Shown here: piece after piece, positions 54,351 to 63,859 of the stretch
Layout: each line of letters opens with the position of its first letter
How positions within the stretch are numbered: the stretch's first letter is position 1
Origin: Pseudomonadota bacterium
GTDB lineage: Bacteria; Pseudomonadota; Alphaproteobacteria; Rhizobiales; Hyphomicrobiaceae
Assembly: GCA_023423275.1 (NCBI GenBank)
Contig: JAFAFW010000107.1
Coordinates: forward strand, 1-64,000
DNA: 64,000 nt
Reading direction: 5' to 3'
Notes under the pieces: generated by a model
Told to the model about the DNA's origin: nothing
What the model saw: the letters and a program-made list of their open reading frames with translations, nothing else
Database searches by the model: none
Program-made: the position numbers and the translations under genes

Positions 54351-56840
54351 ATGACCGCAGCCGCCAAACCTCTCCGCAATATCGCCGCGTGGCAACCGAC
54401 GAATTCCGCTCCCAAGGCGCGGCCGATCCCGATGCGCGGCTATCTCTCGGCATCGGCGATATTTGTTCTGTCCTGGTTCGCGCTCTCCTACCCGTGGCTG
54501 ACGGGCGAGCTTACGATCCCCTACGATGCCAAGGCGCATTTCCAGGCGCAAATCCAGTTTCTCGCCAACGCGCTCCATTCCGACCAATCGCCATTCTGGT
54601 CGCCGCACGTGTTCGTCGGCACGCCGCACATCGCCGACCCGCAATCGCTGATTTTCTCTCCGGCGTATCTCCTGGCCTGGTTCGACGCCGTCCCCAGCTT
54701 CCGCGATCTGGATATTTACGTCCTCCTGCTGCTGGGGCTGGGCGGCTTCGCCATACTGGGATTGTGCCGCGACCGAGGCTGGCACCCGGCAGGCGGCGTC
54801 GTTGCCGCCATTGTCTTTGCCTTCGGTGCTTCGGCCGCGTGGCGCATCCAGCATATCGGCCAGGTACAGAGCTACGCGTTCTTCGCCCTGGCGCTGTGGC
54901 TGCTCATGCGGTCACTCGACCGCTCCTCGATATGGTACGGCCTGCTCGCGGGTCTCGCAGCCGGTGCGATGATCGTTGAGCCGGATCAGGTCGCGCTGCT
55001 TGGCTGTTACACATTGGCCGGTTTCGCCGTGGGTCACTGGTGGCAGGAAGACTGGCGCCATGACGCGATCCGGCGGTCTGTGCTGCCTCTGATAGCAGCG
55101 GCAACAGGCGTCATCGTGCTCGCCACCATCCCGCTGCTCATGACGGGCCTCTATGCCGCCGCCTCTAACCGGCCATCGATAGAGTTCGCGGAAGCGGCCC
55201 GTGGCTCTCTCCACCCAGCCTCGCTTTTAACCGCCGTGATCGGCGATCTCTATGGAGCGCTCGATCCGAAGGTCGATTATTGGGGACCGAACAGCGGATT
55301 CTGGAACGACGGAAACATGACCCTGGCTCAAAACATGTGCCAGGTTTACATCGGTGCGCTGCCTGTCCTGCTCATTCTGACGGCTGGCCTCAGCCGAGGC
55401 ATGCTGCTGGCGCGGGAAATACGGCCAGCTGTCATCGCGCTGGCCCTTCTGATCCTCTACGCAATCGGATCCTGGACACCCGCCTTCCAGCTCTTTCACT
55501 CACTCCTTCCCGGTGTCGCGATCTTCCGCCGCCCTGCCGATGCGACGTTTCTGGTCGGAGCAATTGGAGGCGTTGTCGCCGGCTATCTCGTGCATTGCTG
55601 GGCGAGCGGCCTCATGCCACCGGTGAGCCGGCGCATACGCATTTTCGACGCAACTGTCATTGCCGCCGTCTTCGCGATCGCCGTCATCGTCGCGATCTAC
55701 AAAGAAGAGTTCGCCGTCGCCTGGAAGCCGATCCTCTTTGGATTGGGCTGGATCGCTGCGGCCTCCGTACTTCTCATATCGAGACCTCTGCTATGCTCGG
55801 CGGCTCGTCCCGCGCTGGTGATTGCGGCCCCGGCACTGCTGCTCACAGCCGACCTTGCCTGGAACAACGGTCCCAACGAGTCGACGGCTCTGCCGACAGC
55901 AAACTATGACATCCTCTCGCCCAACTGCCGCAATGCGACAATCCGTTTCCTGAAGGATCGCGTGCGTCAACATCCCGGCTCGCAGTGGCGCGATCGTGTG
56001 GAGCTGGTTGGACTTGGATTTGAATGGCCGAACGCGGCGATGATCCACGGCTTCGATCATACGCTTGGCTACAATCCGCTCCGCATCGGCATCGTTTCCC
56101 GGGCACTCGGCGCAGGCGACACCATCGCCGGTCCTGACCAGCGAACGTTCTCGCCGTTGTTTCCGTCTTATCGCTCGTTGATGGCCGATCTCGTGGGGCT
56201 GCGCTACATCGCAACGCCAATCCCCATTGAAAAAGTCGATCCAAACCTCAAGCGTGGCGATCTCAACCTCATTGCCCGAACGGGTGATGCGTACATCTAT
56301 GAGAATCCGCGCGTCCTGCCGCGTGTCATGTTCGCCAACGATTGGAAGCCGGCGAACTTCGACCGCATCCTCTCCGACGGCCAGTGGCCGAACTTCGATC
56401 CTCGGCAAACCGTGCTACTCGACGTCAACGACGAGACGCCGCCCCCGCCCCCCGTTCCTCGGTTAGCCGAGAAGATCATGCAGGAGCAGGGCATCTATAT
56501 TCTGAGCTACGAAAATACGGCTGTCGAAATCGAAGTGGAGTCCGATCGGCCCGGCTTAGTTATCCTGAATGACGCTTGGCATCCCTGGTGGACGGCCCAA
56601 GTCGACGGGGAGGAAACGCAGGTTCTGCGCGCCAATGTTCTGTTCCGAGCCGTCAAGGTGCCGGCCGGCAGGCACATCGTTCGCTTCGAATTCAAACCGT
56701 TTTACGGCGCAGTGCATGAGCTCAGCGAAAAGCTGTTCGGCCCGTCAGAGGCTTCGGCAATAGCTTCCCTGGCACCACCGGCAGCCGAACAGGACGACGA
56801 GATCGAGGACCAGCCGCTGACGCTTGGCGAATGGTATTGA
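54351..56840 (+). CDS. YfhO-like large membrane protein
   Basis: A protein of about 829 residues from the ATG at 54351 (an ATG at 54321 is in frame). About a dozen transmembrane helices in the N-terminal two thirds (e.g. A-S-A-I-F-V-L-S-W-F-A-L-S-Y-P-W, G-Y-L-V-H-C-W) with periplasmic loops including A-K-A-H-F-Q-A-Q, then a C-terminal periplasmic beta domain ending H-P-W-W-T-A-Q-V-D-G and H-I-V-R-F-E-F-K-P. YfhO proteins are GT-C-like and act in glycosylation of envelope polymers; the substrate here is unknown. Confidence 0.85.
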   Translation: MTAAAKPLRNIAAWQPTNSAPKARPIPMRGYLSASAIFVLSWFALSYPWLTGELTIPYDAKAHFQAQIQFLANALHSDQSPFWSPHVFVGTPHIADPQSLIFSPAYLLAWFDAVPSFRDLDIYVLLLLGLGGFAILGLCRDRGWHPAGGVVAAIVFAFGASAAWRIQHIGQVQSYAFFALALWLLMRSLDRSSIWYGLLAGLAAGAMIVEPDQVALLGCYTLAGFAVGHWWQEDWRHDAIRRSVLPLIAAATGVIVLATIPLLMTGLYAAASNRPSIEFAEAARGSLHPASLLTAVIGDLYGALDPKVDYWGPNSGFWNDGNMTLAQNMCQVYIGALPVLLILTAGLSRGMLLAREIRPAVIALALLILYAIGSWTPAFQLFHSLLPGVAIFRRPADATFLVGAIGGVVAGYLVHCWASGLMPPVSRRIRIFDATVIAAVFAIAVIVAIYKEEFAVAWKPILFGLGWIAAASVLLISRPLLCSAARPALVIAAPALLLTADLAWNNGPNESTALPTANYDILSPNCRNATIRFLKDRVRQHPGSQWRDRVELVGLGFEWPNAAMIHGFDHTLGYNPLRIGIVSRALGAGDTIAGPDQRTFSPLFPSYRSLMADLVGLRYIATPIPIEKVDPNLKRGDLNLIARTGDAYIYENPRVLPRVMFANDWKPANFDRILSDGQWPNFDPRQTVLLDVNDETPPPPPVPRLAEKIMQEQGIYILSYENTAVEIEVESDRPGLVILNDAWHPWWTAQVDGEETQVLRANVLFRAVKVPAGRHIVRFEFKPFYGAVHELSEKLFGPSEASAIASLAPPAAEQDDEIEDQPLTLGEWY

Positions 56841-56909
56841 GGAGCGGGTCGCACAGGCCCGATCTTGCAGCTATGCTGACCTCCCTGGCGATGCCGCAAG
56901 GAGGACACC

Positions 56910-57686
56910 ATGCAACAGAAGCTTGATACGATTGCAGAGCTGAAAGCCGATCCTGCGCAATGGCAGGCACGCGTCGATCTTGCGGCTGTCCATCGCATCG
57001 CCTTCATGCAGGATTTCCACGAGGGCATTTTCAATCATCTGACGCTGACCGTCCCAGGGACTGACGATCGCTATTACCAGCTCCCGTTCGGTCTGCATTG
57101 GTCCGAGGTGAAAGCGTCCGATTTCATGGAAGTTGGGTTCGATGGCCGCGTGTTGCGCGGCAACGGCGAGATCGAACGCTCGTGCTATGCCATTCACGCA
57201 CCCATTCACCGCAAGGTGCCGCAGGCCGCTTGCGTCCTGCACACGCACATGCCCTTCGCCAGCGCTCTCACCCGCCTTGAAGATCCGCGCATCAAGCCGA
57301 TCGGCCAGGTCGAAGCGGCCTTGATGATGAAAATCGCCTACGACATGGACTTCAACGGCCCTGCGGCGACAATCGACGAAGGCGAACGGCTCGCGGACCT
57401 GTTCGGCGACAGGAACGTTCTGTTCATGGGCAATCACGGCATCACGACCGTCGGACGCTCGGTCGCAGAAGCTTATGATCTCCTCTATTACATCGAGCGC
57501 GCTGCGCAGGTGCAGCTTTACGCCATGTGGACCGGCCAGCCGCTCAAGCTCCTGCCACAGGACGTGATCGACAACACGCTGCGCAATTACACCGGCCAAA
57601 AGTATCTGCACGGCAAAGCATGCGACTACCACTTCGCGGCGTTGAAGCGGATGCTCGATCGCAAGGAACAGGATTACAAGGAATAA
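56910..57686 (+). CDS. Class II aldolase/adducin family protein
   Basis: A protein of 258 residues; AAGGAGG lies eight bases before the ATG. Zinc-binding histidines are in V-L-H-T-H-M-P-F and G-N-H-G-I-T-T-V-G-R-S-V. The family includes fuculose- and ribulose-phosphate aldolases and decarboxylases; many members in alphaproteobacteria lack assigned substrates. Next gene (cupin) is convergent. Confidence 0.9.
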   Translation: MQQKLDTIAELKADPAQWQARVDLAAVHRIAFMQDFHEGIFNHLTLTVPGTDDRYYQLPFGLHWSEVKASDFMEVGFDGRVLRGNGEIERSCYAIHAPIHRKVPQAACVLHTHMPFASALTRLEDPRIKPIGQVEAALMMKIAYDMDFNGPAATIDEGERLADLFGDRNVLFMGNHGITTVGRSVAEAYDLLYYIERAAQVQLYAMWTGQPLKLLPQDVIDNTLRNYTGQKYLHGKACDYHFAALKRMLDRKEQDYKE

Positions 57687-57764
57687 GCGCGCCGCGATAC
57701 TTCTGCCCTTACCTCGCCGCGTTGACTACGGTTCCCGCGCGGCGATCGCCAGTGTCATGCTTTT

Positions 57765-58247
57765 TTATGTCTGGGCCGGGGGTACAGCCGGCGTCAGGCC
57801 GTGGGCGCGCATGACCGCCGCCATCTTCGCCACATCGGGCGGCCCGCCGGCGGCTGCGTTGATCACTTCCGCCGCTTCCCGGAAGAACTGCGGACCGATC
57901 GCCGCCGGAGTGATGATGCAGAGCGCTTTGACGTCTTGGCTTCCATTGTTATCGAAGCGATGTACGGATCCTCGCGGAATGCACAGCGTCTCACCTGGTC
58001 CGACATCAAACTGTTTTTCGTCGATCGTCCAGGTCAACACCCCGTCGATTCCGTAAATCGTCTCCTCGTAGTGATCATGGCTGTGAGCCGGCGCCGCAAG
58101 ACGTTGTGCGGCCGGAACGCCAAGTTCGAAAACAGCGACGCTGCCCCCGGAATCATCCGCCGTAACCAGGAAATGTATCGCGAGAGGACCGAGCCGGAGG
58201 ATTTCACCGGATGGGTTGGTGCGAAGGCGATCGGTTTCCTGTGGCAT
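57765..58247 (-). CDS. Cupin domain protein
   Basis: A protein of 160 residues from the ATG at 58247 with GGGGAG upstream. Cupin motif 1 reads H-S-H-D-H-Y-E-E-T-I-Y-G-I-D-G and motif 2 P-R-G-S-V-H-R-F-D-N, giving the usual metal site. Possibly a small dioxygenase or isomerase. Divergent from a MarR-type regulator with palindromic operators between them, so probably controlled by it. Confidence 0.85.
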   Translation of the reverse strand: MPQETDRLRTNPSGEILRLGPLAIHFLVTADDSGGSVAVFELGVPAAQRLAAPAHSHDHYEETIYGIDGVLTWTIDEKQFDVGPGETLCIPRGSVHRFDNNGSQDVKALCIITPAAIGPQFFREAAEVINAAAGGPPDVAKMAAVMRAHGLTPAVPPAQT

Positions 58248-58264
58248 CACCACTCCCCATATAA

Positions 58265-58277
58265 TAAACTCAGTTTA
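58265..58277. promoter_or_regulatory. Palindromic operator 1 (TAAACT-C-AGTTTA)
   Basis: A perfect 13-base palindrome in the 62-base intergenic space between the cupin and MarR-type genes. Size and position fit a MarR binding site that could repress both genes. Confidence 0.55.
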
Positions 58278-58289
58278 CTAAATCATCAA

Positions 58290-58306
58290 AGTAAATGGAA
58301 TTTACT
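58290..58306. promoter_or_regulatory. Palindromic operator 2 (AGTAAA-N5-TTTACT)
   Basis: A second inverted repeat, perfect in its six-base arms, 25 bases from the first (centre to centre 27 bases) and ending 3 bases before the likely MarR start. AGTAAA/TTTACT is related to the half-site of operator 1. Confidence 0.55.
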
Positions 58307-58309
58307 ATT

Positions 58310-58798
58310 ATGTCAATGTCTTCGCGGACCCCGATGATCGACGGCAAAAAGATGCTGATCGGCGCCTTGCTTCGCGTTCCGGCTCAGGCGATCCATCGCC
58401 GCATCATCCGCGAACTCAATGCGGTGGGCTACAAGGAGCTGCGCCTGCCGCATATGGCCGTGCTGCAATTTCCTGGGCCGGACGGGGTTCGCCCCGGAGT
58501 TCTTGCCGAGCGTGCGGGCATAAGCAAGCAAGCCATGAATCAACTCCTTCACAGCCTTGAAAGGTATGGATACTTGAATCGTTCCGATGTGCCGGGCGAG
58601 GCGCGGGCGCGAACTGTGCACTTTACCAGCCGCGGACGTGAGGCCTACGCGAAAATCCACGACATCTTGCGTGACGTCGAGCAGGAGTGGCGTACTGAAC
58701 TTGGGCGGGAGAATTTCACTCGACTGAAAGAATTGCTGCTGCGCGTTTGGAACTGCCCGTTGTCCGGTCGGATTGAATCGCGATCACGAGCCGACTGA
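58310..58798 (+). CDS. MarR-family transcriptional regulator
   Basis: A protein of 162 residues from the ATG at 58310; an ATG at 58295 lies inside operator 2. A helix-turn-helix occurs in L-A-E-R-A-G-I-S-K-Q-A-M-N-Q-L-L, followed by the wing E-R-Y-G-Y-L-N-R-S-D-V-P-G-E-A-R-A-R, the MarR layout. It likely binds the two palindromes and controls itself and the divergent cupin gene. Ligand unknown. Confidence 0.87.
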   Translation: MSMSSRTPMIDGKKMLIGALLRVPAQAIHRRIIRELNAVGYKELRLPHMAVLQFPGPDGVRPGVLAERAGISKQAMNQLLHSLERYGYLNRSDVPGEARARTVHFTSRGREAYAKIHDILRDVEQEWRTELGRENFTRLKELLLRVWNCPLSGRIESRSRAD

Positions 58799-58881
58799 TC
58801 ACGTCCCCTCTGGACAATACCGACAGCGCTCGGCCGTTGCAGCGACGGCGGACTAGAACCTTTCAGGTTTAGTCAGAACCA

Positions 58882-58944
58882 CCCGCTCCCCCGCCCGGCT
58901 ACCCAGCGGCATCATACTTCGGGGTGGCCGGGCGGGGGAGCGGG
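58882..58944. terminator. Long inverted repeat, probable bidirectional terminator
   Basis: Perfect 18-base GC-rich arms (58882-58899 and 58927-58944) around a 27-base loop between the convergent MarR and folP genes. A second small hairpin of form TTCCGCC/GGCGGAA follows near 58960. No U tract. Confidence 0.55.
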
Positions 58945-58978
58945 ACGGCCAAGCGATTCCGCCAAAGGCGGAAAGACT

Positions 58979-60058
58979 CTAGCTTGGCAACCCCGCCACC
59001 GACGCTTCCCATACCGTCAGCGCCTGACGTGTGGCCGCGACGTCGTGCACGCGGATGATCTGCGCACCCAGCCCGACAGCTGCCAGCGCCGCACCGATTG
59101 ATCCCGCCACACGTTCGGCTGCAACGTCCACACCCGTCAGCGTCCCTATGAACCGCTTACGCGACGCACCAAGCAGCACCGGCACGCCGAGCGCATGGAA
59201 CATTCCGAGTTCCGCCATAAGCTGCAAATTGTGATGCAGGTTCTTGCCAAAGCCGATGCCGGGATCAGCCACCAGCCGCGCGCGATCGATGCCCGCTGCC
59301 TCCGCGGCCGCGATGCGGCGCTCCAGATAGTCGAAGACCTCCAGCGTCACGTCGTCATAACGCGGATCGACTTGCATGGTCTTGGGGTCGCCCAGAGCAT
59401 GCATCAGCACGACCGTCAGCCGGCTCTCCGCCGCCGCCTCCATCGCATCCGGGTCGAACTCCAGCGCCGACACATCATTGAGGATATCGGCGCCAGCCTC
59501 CGCCGCACGGCGCATCACCTCGGCCTTGCGCGTATCGATGGAAATCAACGCTTGCGACTTGCCCGCCAGTCCTTCGATCACCGGCATCAACCGGCGCAGT
59601 TCCTCATCGACGGAGACGGCATCGGACCCAGGACGCGTCGACTCGGCGCCGAGATCCAAGATATCGGCGCCCTCCGCTTCCAGCTTGAGCGCATGCGCGA
59701 TGGCCGCTTCGGTGGTTTTGAGATACCCGCCGTCGGAAAAACTGTCCGGCGTGATGTTGACGATCCCCATGATGAGAGGACGATCCATCGACCGTCCGGC
59801 AATACGTGGCCGCGGCGCGCGCAATGCTTCGAGCAAATCGGATGCCGTCTGGGTATGACGCCCCCAATCGCGTTCGCAGTATTCGTTGAGACCGAACACG
59901 CGCGAGCGCCGCGCGCCGCTGCTCCGCTCGATCACCTCTATCGAGGTGAAATCGAGCCAGCCGCCAGCGAGCCGAAGCCCCGCGGGCTCCTGCTCCTCCG
60001 AGAGAGTGGGCGCGGCTGCCATCACGCCCACCGGCTTTGCGAACAATTCCCGTGGCAT
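58979..60058 (-). CDS. folP: Dihydropteroate synthase FolP
   Basis: A protein of 359 residues from the ATG at 60058, preceded by GGAGCGG. The core begins at about residue 92 with I-M-G-I-V-N-I-T-P-D-S-F-S-D-G-G and continues with D-L-G-A-E-S-T-R-P-G, S-I-D-T-R-K, N-D-V-S-A-L, D-P-G-I-G-F-G-K and S-R-K-R-F-I-G, all expected pterin/pABA-site motifs. The roughly 90-residue N-terminal extension is not part of the usual enzyme. Makes dihydropteroate for folate. An ATG at 59788 would give a standard-length protein. Confidence 0.95.
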   Translation of the reverse strand: MPRELFAKPVGVMAAAPTLSEEQEPAGLRLAGGWLDFTSIEVIERSSGARRSRVFGLNEYCERDWGRHTQTASDLLEALRAPRPRIAGRSMDRPLIMGIVNITPDSFSDGGYLKTTEAAIAHALKLEAEGADILDLGAESTRPGSDAVSVDEELRRLMPVIEGLAGKSQALISIDTRKAEVMRRAAEAGADILNDVSALEFDPDAMEAAAESRLTVVLMHALGDPKTMQVDPRYDDVTLEVFDYLERRIAAAEAAGIDRARLVADPGIGFGKNLHHNLQLMAELGMFHALGVPVLLGASRKRFIGTLTGVDVAAERVAGSIGAALAAVGLGAQIIRVHDVAATRQALTVWEASVAGLPS

Positions 60059-60157
60059 TCGAATACCGCTCCGCCCTTTCTGACCAGCGCACGCAACATC
60101 CAGCGTGGCAACATGCAATCAGGCAGATCATTGTCAATGAAACGGCGAGCGGGAAAA

Positions 60158-60189
60158 CAAAAAAGGCCGCGGTTTGATCCGCGGCCTTT
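60158..60189 (-). terminator. Rho-independent terminator of ftsH
   Basis: An 11-base perfect stem (60162-60172 and 60179-60189) with a 6-base loop; read leftward it continues into TTTTTGTTTT. It lies 21 bases after the ftsH stop and before folP. Confidence 0.88.
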
Positions 60190-60210
60190 GTCGTTCAGCA
60201 GAGAGTCAGA

Positions 60211-62154
60211 TCACACCTGAGGCTGTGGCTCCATGCCACCCGTGCCCGTATCCGGCTCACCCCTCGGCGGGCGCGGAGCCTTGCCGGCTGTCGGGACAGC
60301 CGAACCGATCGGACCTTTCGTATCCTCATCATCGTCGTGACGCACGATCTTCTCGCCACGCATCACCGCGAGGCATTCGTCACCGCTGATGGTCTCGAAT
60401 TCCATCAGCGCCTGCGTGATCGCTTCCAGCTCCTTGCGGTGCGTATCCATGATCTCCCAAGCCTTCTTCTCGCCTTGGGTGACGATGCGGCGGATCTCAG
60501 TGTCGATCAGCTTCGCGGTATCTTCGGACATGTTCTGGCGCTGCGTGATCGCATGGCCCAGGAACACCTCCTGCTGGTTATCGTTGTAGCGCAACGGGCC
60601 AAGAATCTCGCTCATGCCCCACTCCGTCACCATGCGGCGCGCGAGATCCGTCGCCTGCATGATGTCGCTGGACGCGCCCGTATTGAGGTGCTCCTTGCCG
60701 TAGATGGTCTGCTCGGCAACACGGCCACCGAAGCACATGGCGATCTTCGCCTCGCACCACTGCTTGGAGTAGCTGAGCTTGTCGCGCTCCGGCAGGCTCA
60801 TGGTCACGCCAAGCGCACGGCCGCGCGGGATGATCGTCACCTTGTGCAGCGGATCGCCGCCCGGCATGAGGATGTTGATCAGCGCGTGACCAGCCTCGTG
60901 ATAGGCGGTCGCAAGCTTCTCTTCCTCCGACATGGCCATCGACCGGCGCTCGGCGCCCATCATGACCTTATCCTTGGAGTCCTCGAATTCAGTCTGCGTC
61001 ACGAGGCGCTTATTCCGGCGCGCAGCCAGCAACGCGGCCTCGTTGACCAGGTTGGCGAGGTCGGCACCGGAGAAACCCGGCGTTCCGCGCGCGATAACCT
61101 TGGGATCGACATCCGGCGCCAGCGGAACCTTGCGCATATGGACGCGCAGGATCTTCTCGCGGCCGTTGACGTCCGGGTTCGGCACGGTGATCTGACGGTC
61201 GAAACGGCCGGGACGCAGCAACGCCGGGTCGAGCACGTCCGGACGGTTGGTCGCCGCCAGGATGATGACGCCCTCGTTGGCCTCGAAACCGTCCATCTCG
61301 ACAAGGAGCTGGTTCAAGGTCTGCTCGCGCTCGTCGTTACCGCCGCCCAGGCCTGCGCCACGGTGACGGCCAACGGCGTCGATTTCGTCAATGAAGATGA
61401 TGCACGGCGCATTCTTCTTCGCCTGCTCGAACATGTCGCGCACACGCGATGCGCCGACACCGACGAACATCTCGACGAAGTCCGAACCGGAGATCGTGAA
61501 GAACGGTACGTTCGCCTCACCCGCGACAGCACGCGCGATCAGAGTCTTACCGGTGCCCGGAGGGCCAACCAGCAGGCAGCCGCGCGGGATGCGGCCGCCG
61601 AGCCGCTGGAACTTCTGCGGGTCACGCAGGAACTCGACGATCTCCTGCAGATCGACCTTGGCTTCCTCGACACCCGCCACGTCCTCGAACGTCACGCGGC
61701 CGTGGCGTTCAGTCAGCAGCTTGGCCTTCGACTTGCCGAAACCCATCGCCCGGCCGGAGCCAGACTGCATCTGGCGCATGAAGAATACCCAGACCGCGAT
61801 CAGCAGCAGCATCGGGAACCAGGAGACCAGTACGCTCAGGAACGACGGCACGTCTTCCTCGGACGGGCGTGCGGCGATCTTGATATGCTGCGAACGCAGG
61901 CGCTCGACCAGCCCGGGATCTTCCGGCGCGTAGGTCGTGAACGGCATCGCGTTGTCGGTGAACTTGCCGGAGATCCGGTTGCCCTGGATCAGCACCTCGG
62001 AAACGGTGCGCGACTCGACGGCATTCAGGAATTCGGAATACGGGATGTCATTGCCCCGCCGACTCTGTGTCGGGTTCTGGAACAGGTTGAACAGAGCGAC
62101 CAGAAGCAAGCCAATGATGACCCAGATCGCAAAGTTCCGGAAATGAGGATTCAT
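60211..62154 (-). CDS. ftsH: ATP-dependent zinc metalloprotease FtsH
   Basis: A protein of 647 residues from the ATG at 62154 (AAGGGAA upstream). Two transmembrane helices (about 8-26 and 105-126) flank a periplasmic domain; AAA Walker A G-P-P-G-T-G-K-T near residue 200, second region of homology A-A-T-N-R-P-D, and the zinc site H-E-A-G-H near 419. The Pro-rich tail ends P-Q-P-Q-V. It degrades membrane and regulatory proteins. Located between tilS and folP in the usual order. Confidence 0.98.
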   Translation of the reverse strand: MNPHFRNFAIWVIIGLLLVALFNLFQNPTQSRRGNDIPYSEFLNAVESRTVSEVLIQGNRISGKFTDNAMPFTTYAPEDPGLVERLRSQHIKIAARPSEEDVPSFLSVLVSWFPMLLLIAVWVFFMRQMQSGSGRAMGFGKSKAKLLTERHGRVTFEDVAGVEEAKVDLQEIVEFLRDPQKFQRLGGRIPRGCLLVGPPGTGKTLIARAVAGEANVPFFTISGSDFVEMFVGVGASRVRDMFEQAKKNAPCIIFIDEIDAVGRHRGAGLGGGNDEREQTLNQLLVEMDGFEANEGVIILAATNRPDVLDPALLRPGRFDRQITVPNPDVNGREKILRVHMRKVPLAPDVDPKVIARGTPGFSGADLANLVNEAALLAARRNKRLVTQTEFEDSKDKVMMGAERRSMAMSEEEKLATAYHEAGHALINILMPGGDPLHKVTIIPRGRALGVTMSLPERDKLSYSKQWCEAKIAMCFGGRVAEQTIYGKEHLNTGASSDIMQATDLARRMVTEWGMSEILGPLRYNDNQQEVFLGHAITQRQNMSEDTAKLIDTEIRRIVTQGEKKAWEIMDTHRKELEAITQALMEFETISGDECLAVMRGEKIVRHDDDEDTKGPIGSAVPTAGKAPRPPRGEPDTGTGGMEPQPQV

Positions 62155-62240
62155 CGTTGTTCCCTTGGGGCCCCCTGCAGCGAGCCGGACGCCAGACCTA
62201 AACCGCCCCCTGGCGGCGACTAGAAAACGGGGCTTCGCAA

Positions 62241-62269
62241 CAGATAGGAAGGCGTAGAAAGTTTGCCAA
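62241..62269 (-). promoter_or_regulatory. Candidate promoter of ftsH
   Basis: Read leftward: TTGGCA (62269-62264), 17-base spacer, TATCTG (62246-62241), about 90 bases before the ftsH start. Weak -10; assignment tentative. Confidence 0.3.
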
Positions 62270-62357
62270 GTTACTATCGCTGCCCAGCCGTCGAGGACGC
62301 AATACAGCGACGCTACAGCCCAGATTTCTATTTGTAACACGAATTATGGCAGAAAAC

Positions 62358-63815
62358 CTAACCAGTTGAAGGCTCTGTGTCGACCTGCCTCGGGCCGTAG
62401 ATGGCGCGCAGGTGTCGATCCGCAAATGTCATGGAAATCATGGATCTAGCGCCGTCCTGGGGGCCGTCCAGCTCCGCTGCCACGCGGCTCAGGTACGGAA
62501 CCGCGATCAGTTCAGTCCCGCGCCAGAGGGATGGCAGAGTTGCAGCAGCCTTGGTCGGGAGCGGCAGCTTTGCGACCGCCGGAATTTTCCTCTTGAGCAT
62601 GGCAAAGGATGCCCGACCAAGCGGTTGCAGCATCAAATCGACGTCATGGTCCGGCGCAAGGCTGACATAAAACCGATTGTCCCAGAAGACGCCCTGACCA
62701 GGGCGGAGGGTGATCTCCGGCAGAGATTTACGTCCCGACTCGCGATGCACCGCAATCACCGCACGAGGCTTCTGCCCCGGCTCAGTCTTTCTATGGATGC
62801 GCGAGACCATCGCACCGGCCAATGTGCGACCATCGGAGCCCGGGTCGGATAGAGCCTCCAGAAGCGCCTCCAGCTTCCTGCGCTCCCGCGGAGCCTCGCG
62901 CTGCCCTCCAAGTGCGGAAATCACCCGCTGAAGCAGTCGCAGCGCCGTGTCTTTCGGCGCAGAGACCAGCATGTGCGCATCGATGCTGGCCCAGGCACCG
63001 TCATGCATATCGACAGCGGCCTGCGCCAGTGCCTGCTGCGTCGCCTCCAGCGCCTCGCGCGCCATTCCCAGCCTGCGCGCTGATGCTCCCAGCGAGCACG
63101 CAGTGAGATTGCCGTCGCCGTCCTGCCTGGCAAGTGCCCGCCTCATCCTGACTCGCTCGTGGCGGGTATCCTGATTGCTCGGATCCTCGATGTGCCTGGC
63201 CCCGAGTGCGGACAAGGTTGCCCGAAGCCTGGCACCGGGAATGGCCAGAAACGGCCGAAGATAGGTAACGCGGCGTTCTTCCAGCGGATGCCCCAGCCGC
63301 AGCCAGATCCGCTCGATGGTCTCGCGCATCCCTGAAAGACCATCGATTCCGCTACCTCGCGCCAGCCGCATCAGCACCGTTTCAGCCTGGTCATCGAGAT
63401 GGTGAGCCAACAGGATTTGGCGCGGTGTCGTGAGCTCCTCGCGGCCAGCCCACTCGGTCATGAGGCCGTATCGGGCATCGCGCGCCGCTTCCTGGAGGCC
63501 CGATTGCGGTTTCGCGCCCGTCCATTGCATCACGATGTGCGGGACACCGAGGCGCTCCGCCTCCGCGCCAACCCATCGGGCCTCTTCGATCGATTCGGCC
63601 CGCAATCCGTGATCCACCGTCAGCGCGACCAGAGGCGCGACACCGACGGGTAGATTTTTTGCATTGACAGGGAGATCGCGGACCCAAGCCGCTGCGAGAT
63701 GCAGCAGCGCCATACTATCGGCGCCGCCGGACACCGCGACCGCGACGGGTGGACGTGCGATGTGCAACAGCCGATCACGTTCGACCGGACCGATAGGCTG
63801 GTCCGCGCCGGCCAT
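62358..63815 (-). CDS. tilS: tRNA(Ile)-lysidine synthetase TilS
   Basis: A protein of 485 residues. The PP-loop S-G-G-A-D-S at residues 29-34 binds ATP; H-H-L-D-D-Q-A-E-T-V-L-M-R-L and R-P-F-L-A-I-P are family features. The enzyme changes the wobble C of the AUA-reading tRNA-Ile to lysidine, an essential step. The C-terminal domain is present. It lies between cpoB and ftsH as in most alphaproteobacteria. Confidence 0.95.
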   Translation of the reverse strand: MAGADQPIGPVERDRLLHIARPPVAVAVSGGADSMALLHLAAAWVRDLPVNAKNLPVGVAPLVALTVDHGLRAESIEEARWVGAEAERLGVPHIVMQWTGAKPQSGLQEAARDARYGLMTEWAGREELTTPRQILLAHHLDDQAETVLMRLARGSGIDGLSGMRETIERIWLRLGHPLEERRVTYLRPFLAIPGARLRATLSALGARHIEDPSNQDTRHERVRMRRALARQDGDGNLTACSLGASARRLGMAREALEATQQALAQAAVDMHDGAWASIDAHMLVSAPKDTALRLLQRVISALGGQREAPRERRKLEALLEALSDPGSDGRTLAGAMVSRIHRKTEPGQKPRAVIAVHRESGRKSLPEITLRPGQGVFWDNRFYVSLAPDHDVDLMLQPLGRASFAMLKRKIPAVAKLPLPTKAAATLPSLWRGTELIAVPYLSRVAAELDGPQDGARSMISMTFADRHLRAIYGPRQVDTEPSTG

Positions 63816-63859
63816 TTCAGTGTCTCGCTTCCGAAGTTCGCGACGTCCTGATCATCACA

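Noticed and set aside
59195..60220. A 341-codon rightward frame opposite folP
   Set aside because: Shadow of folP.
60337..62223. A 628-codon rightward open frame opposite ftsH
   Set aside because: Antisense shadow with the same composition bias; ftsH is unmistakable.
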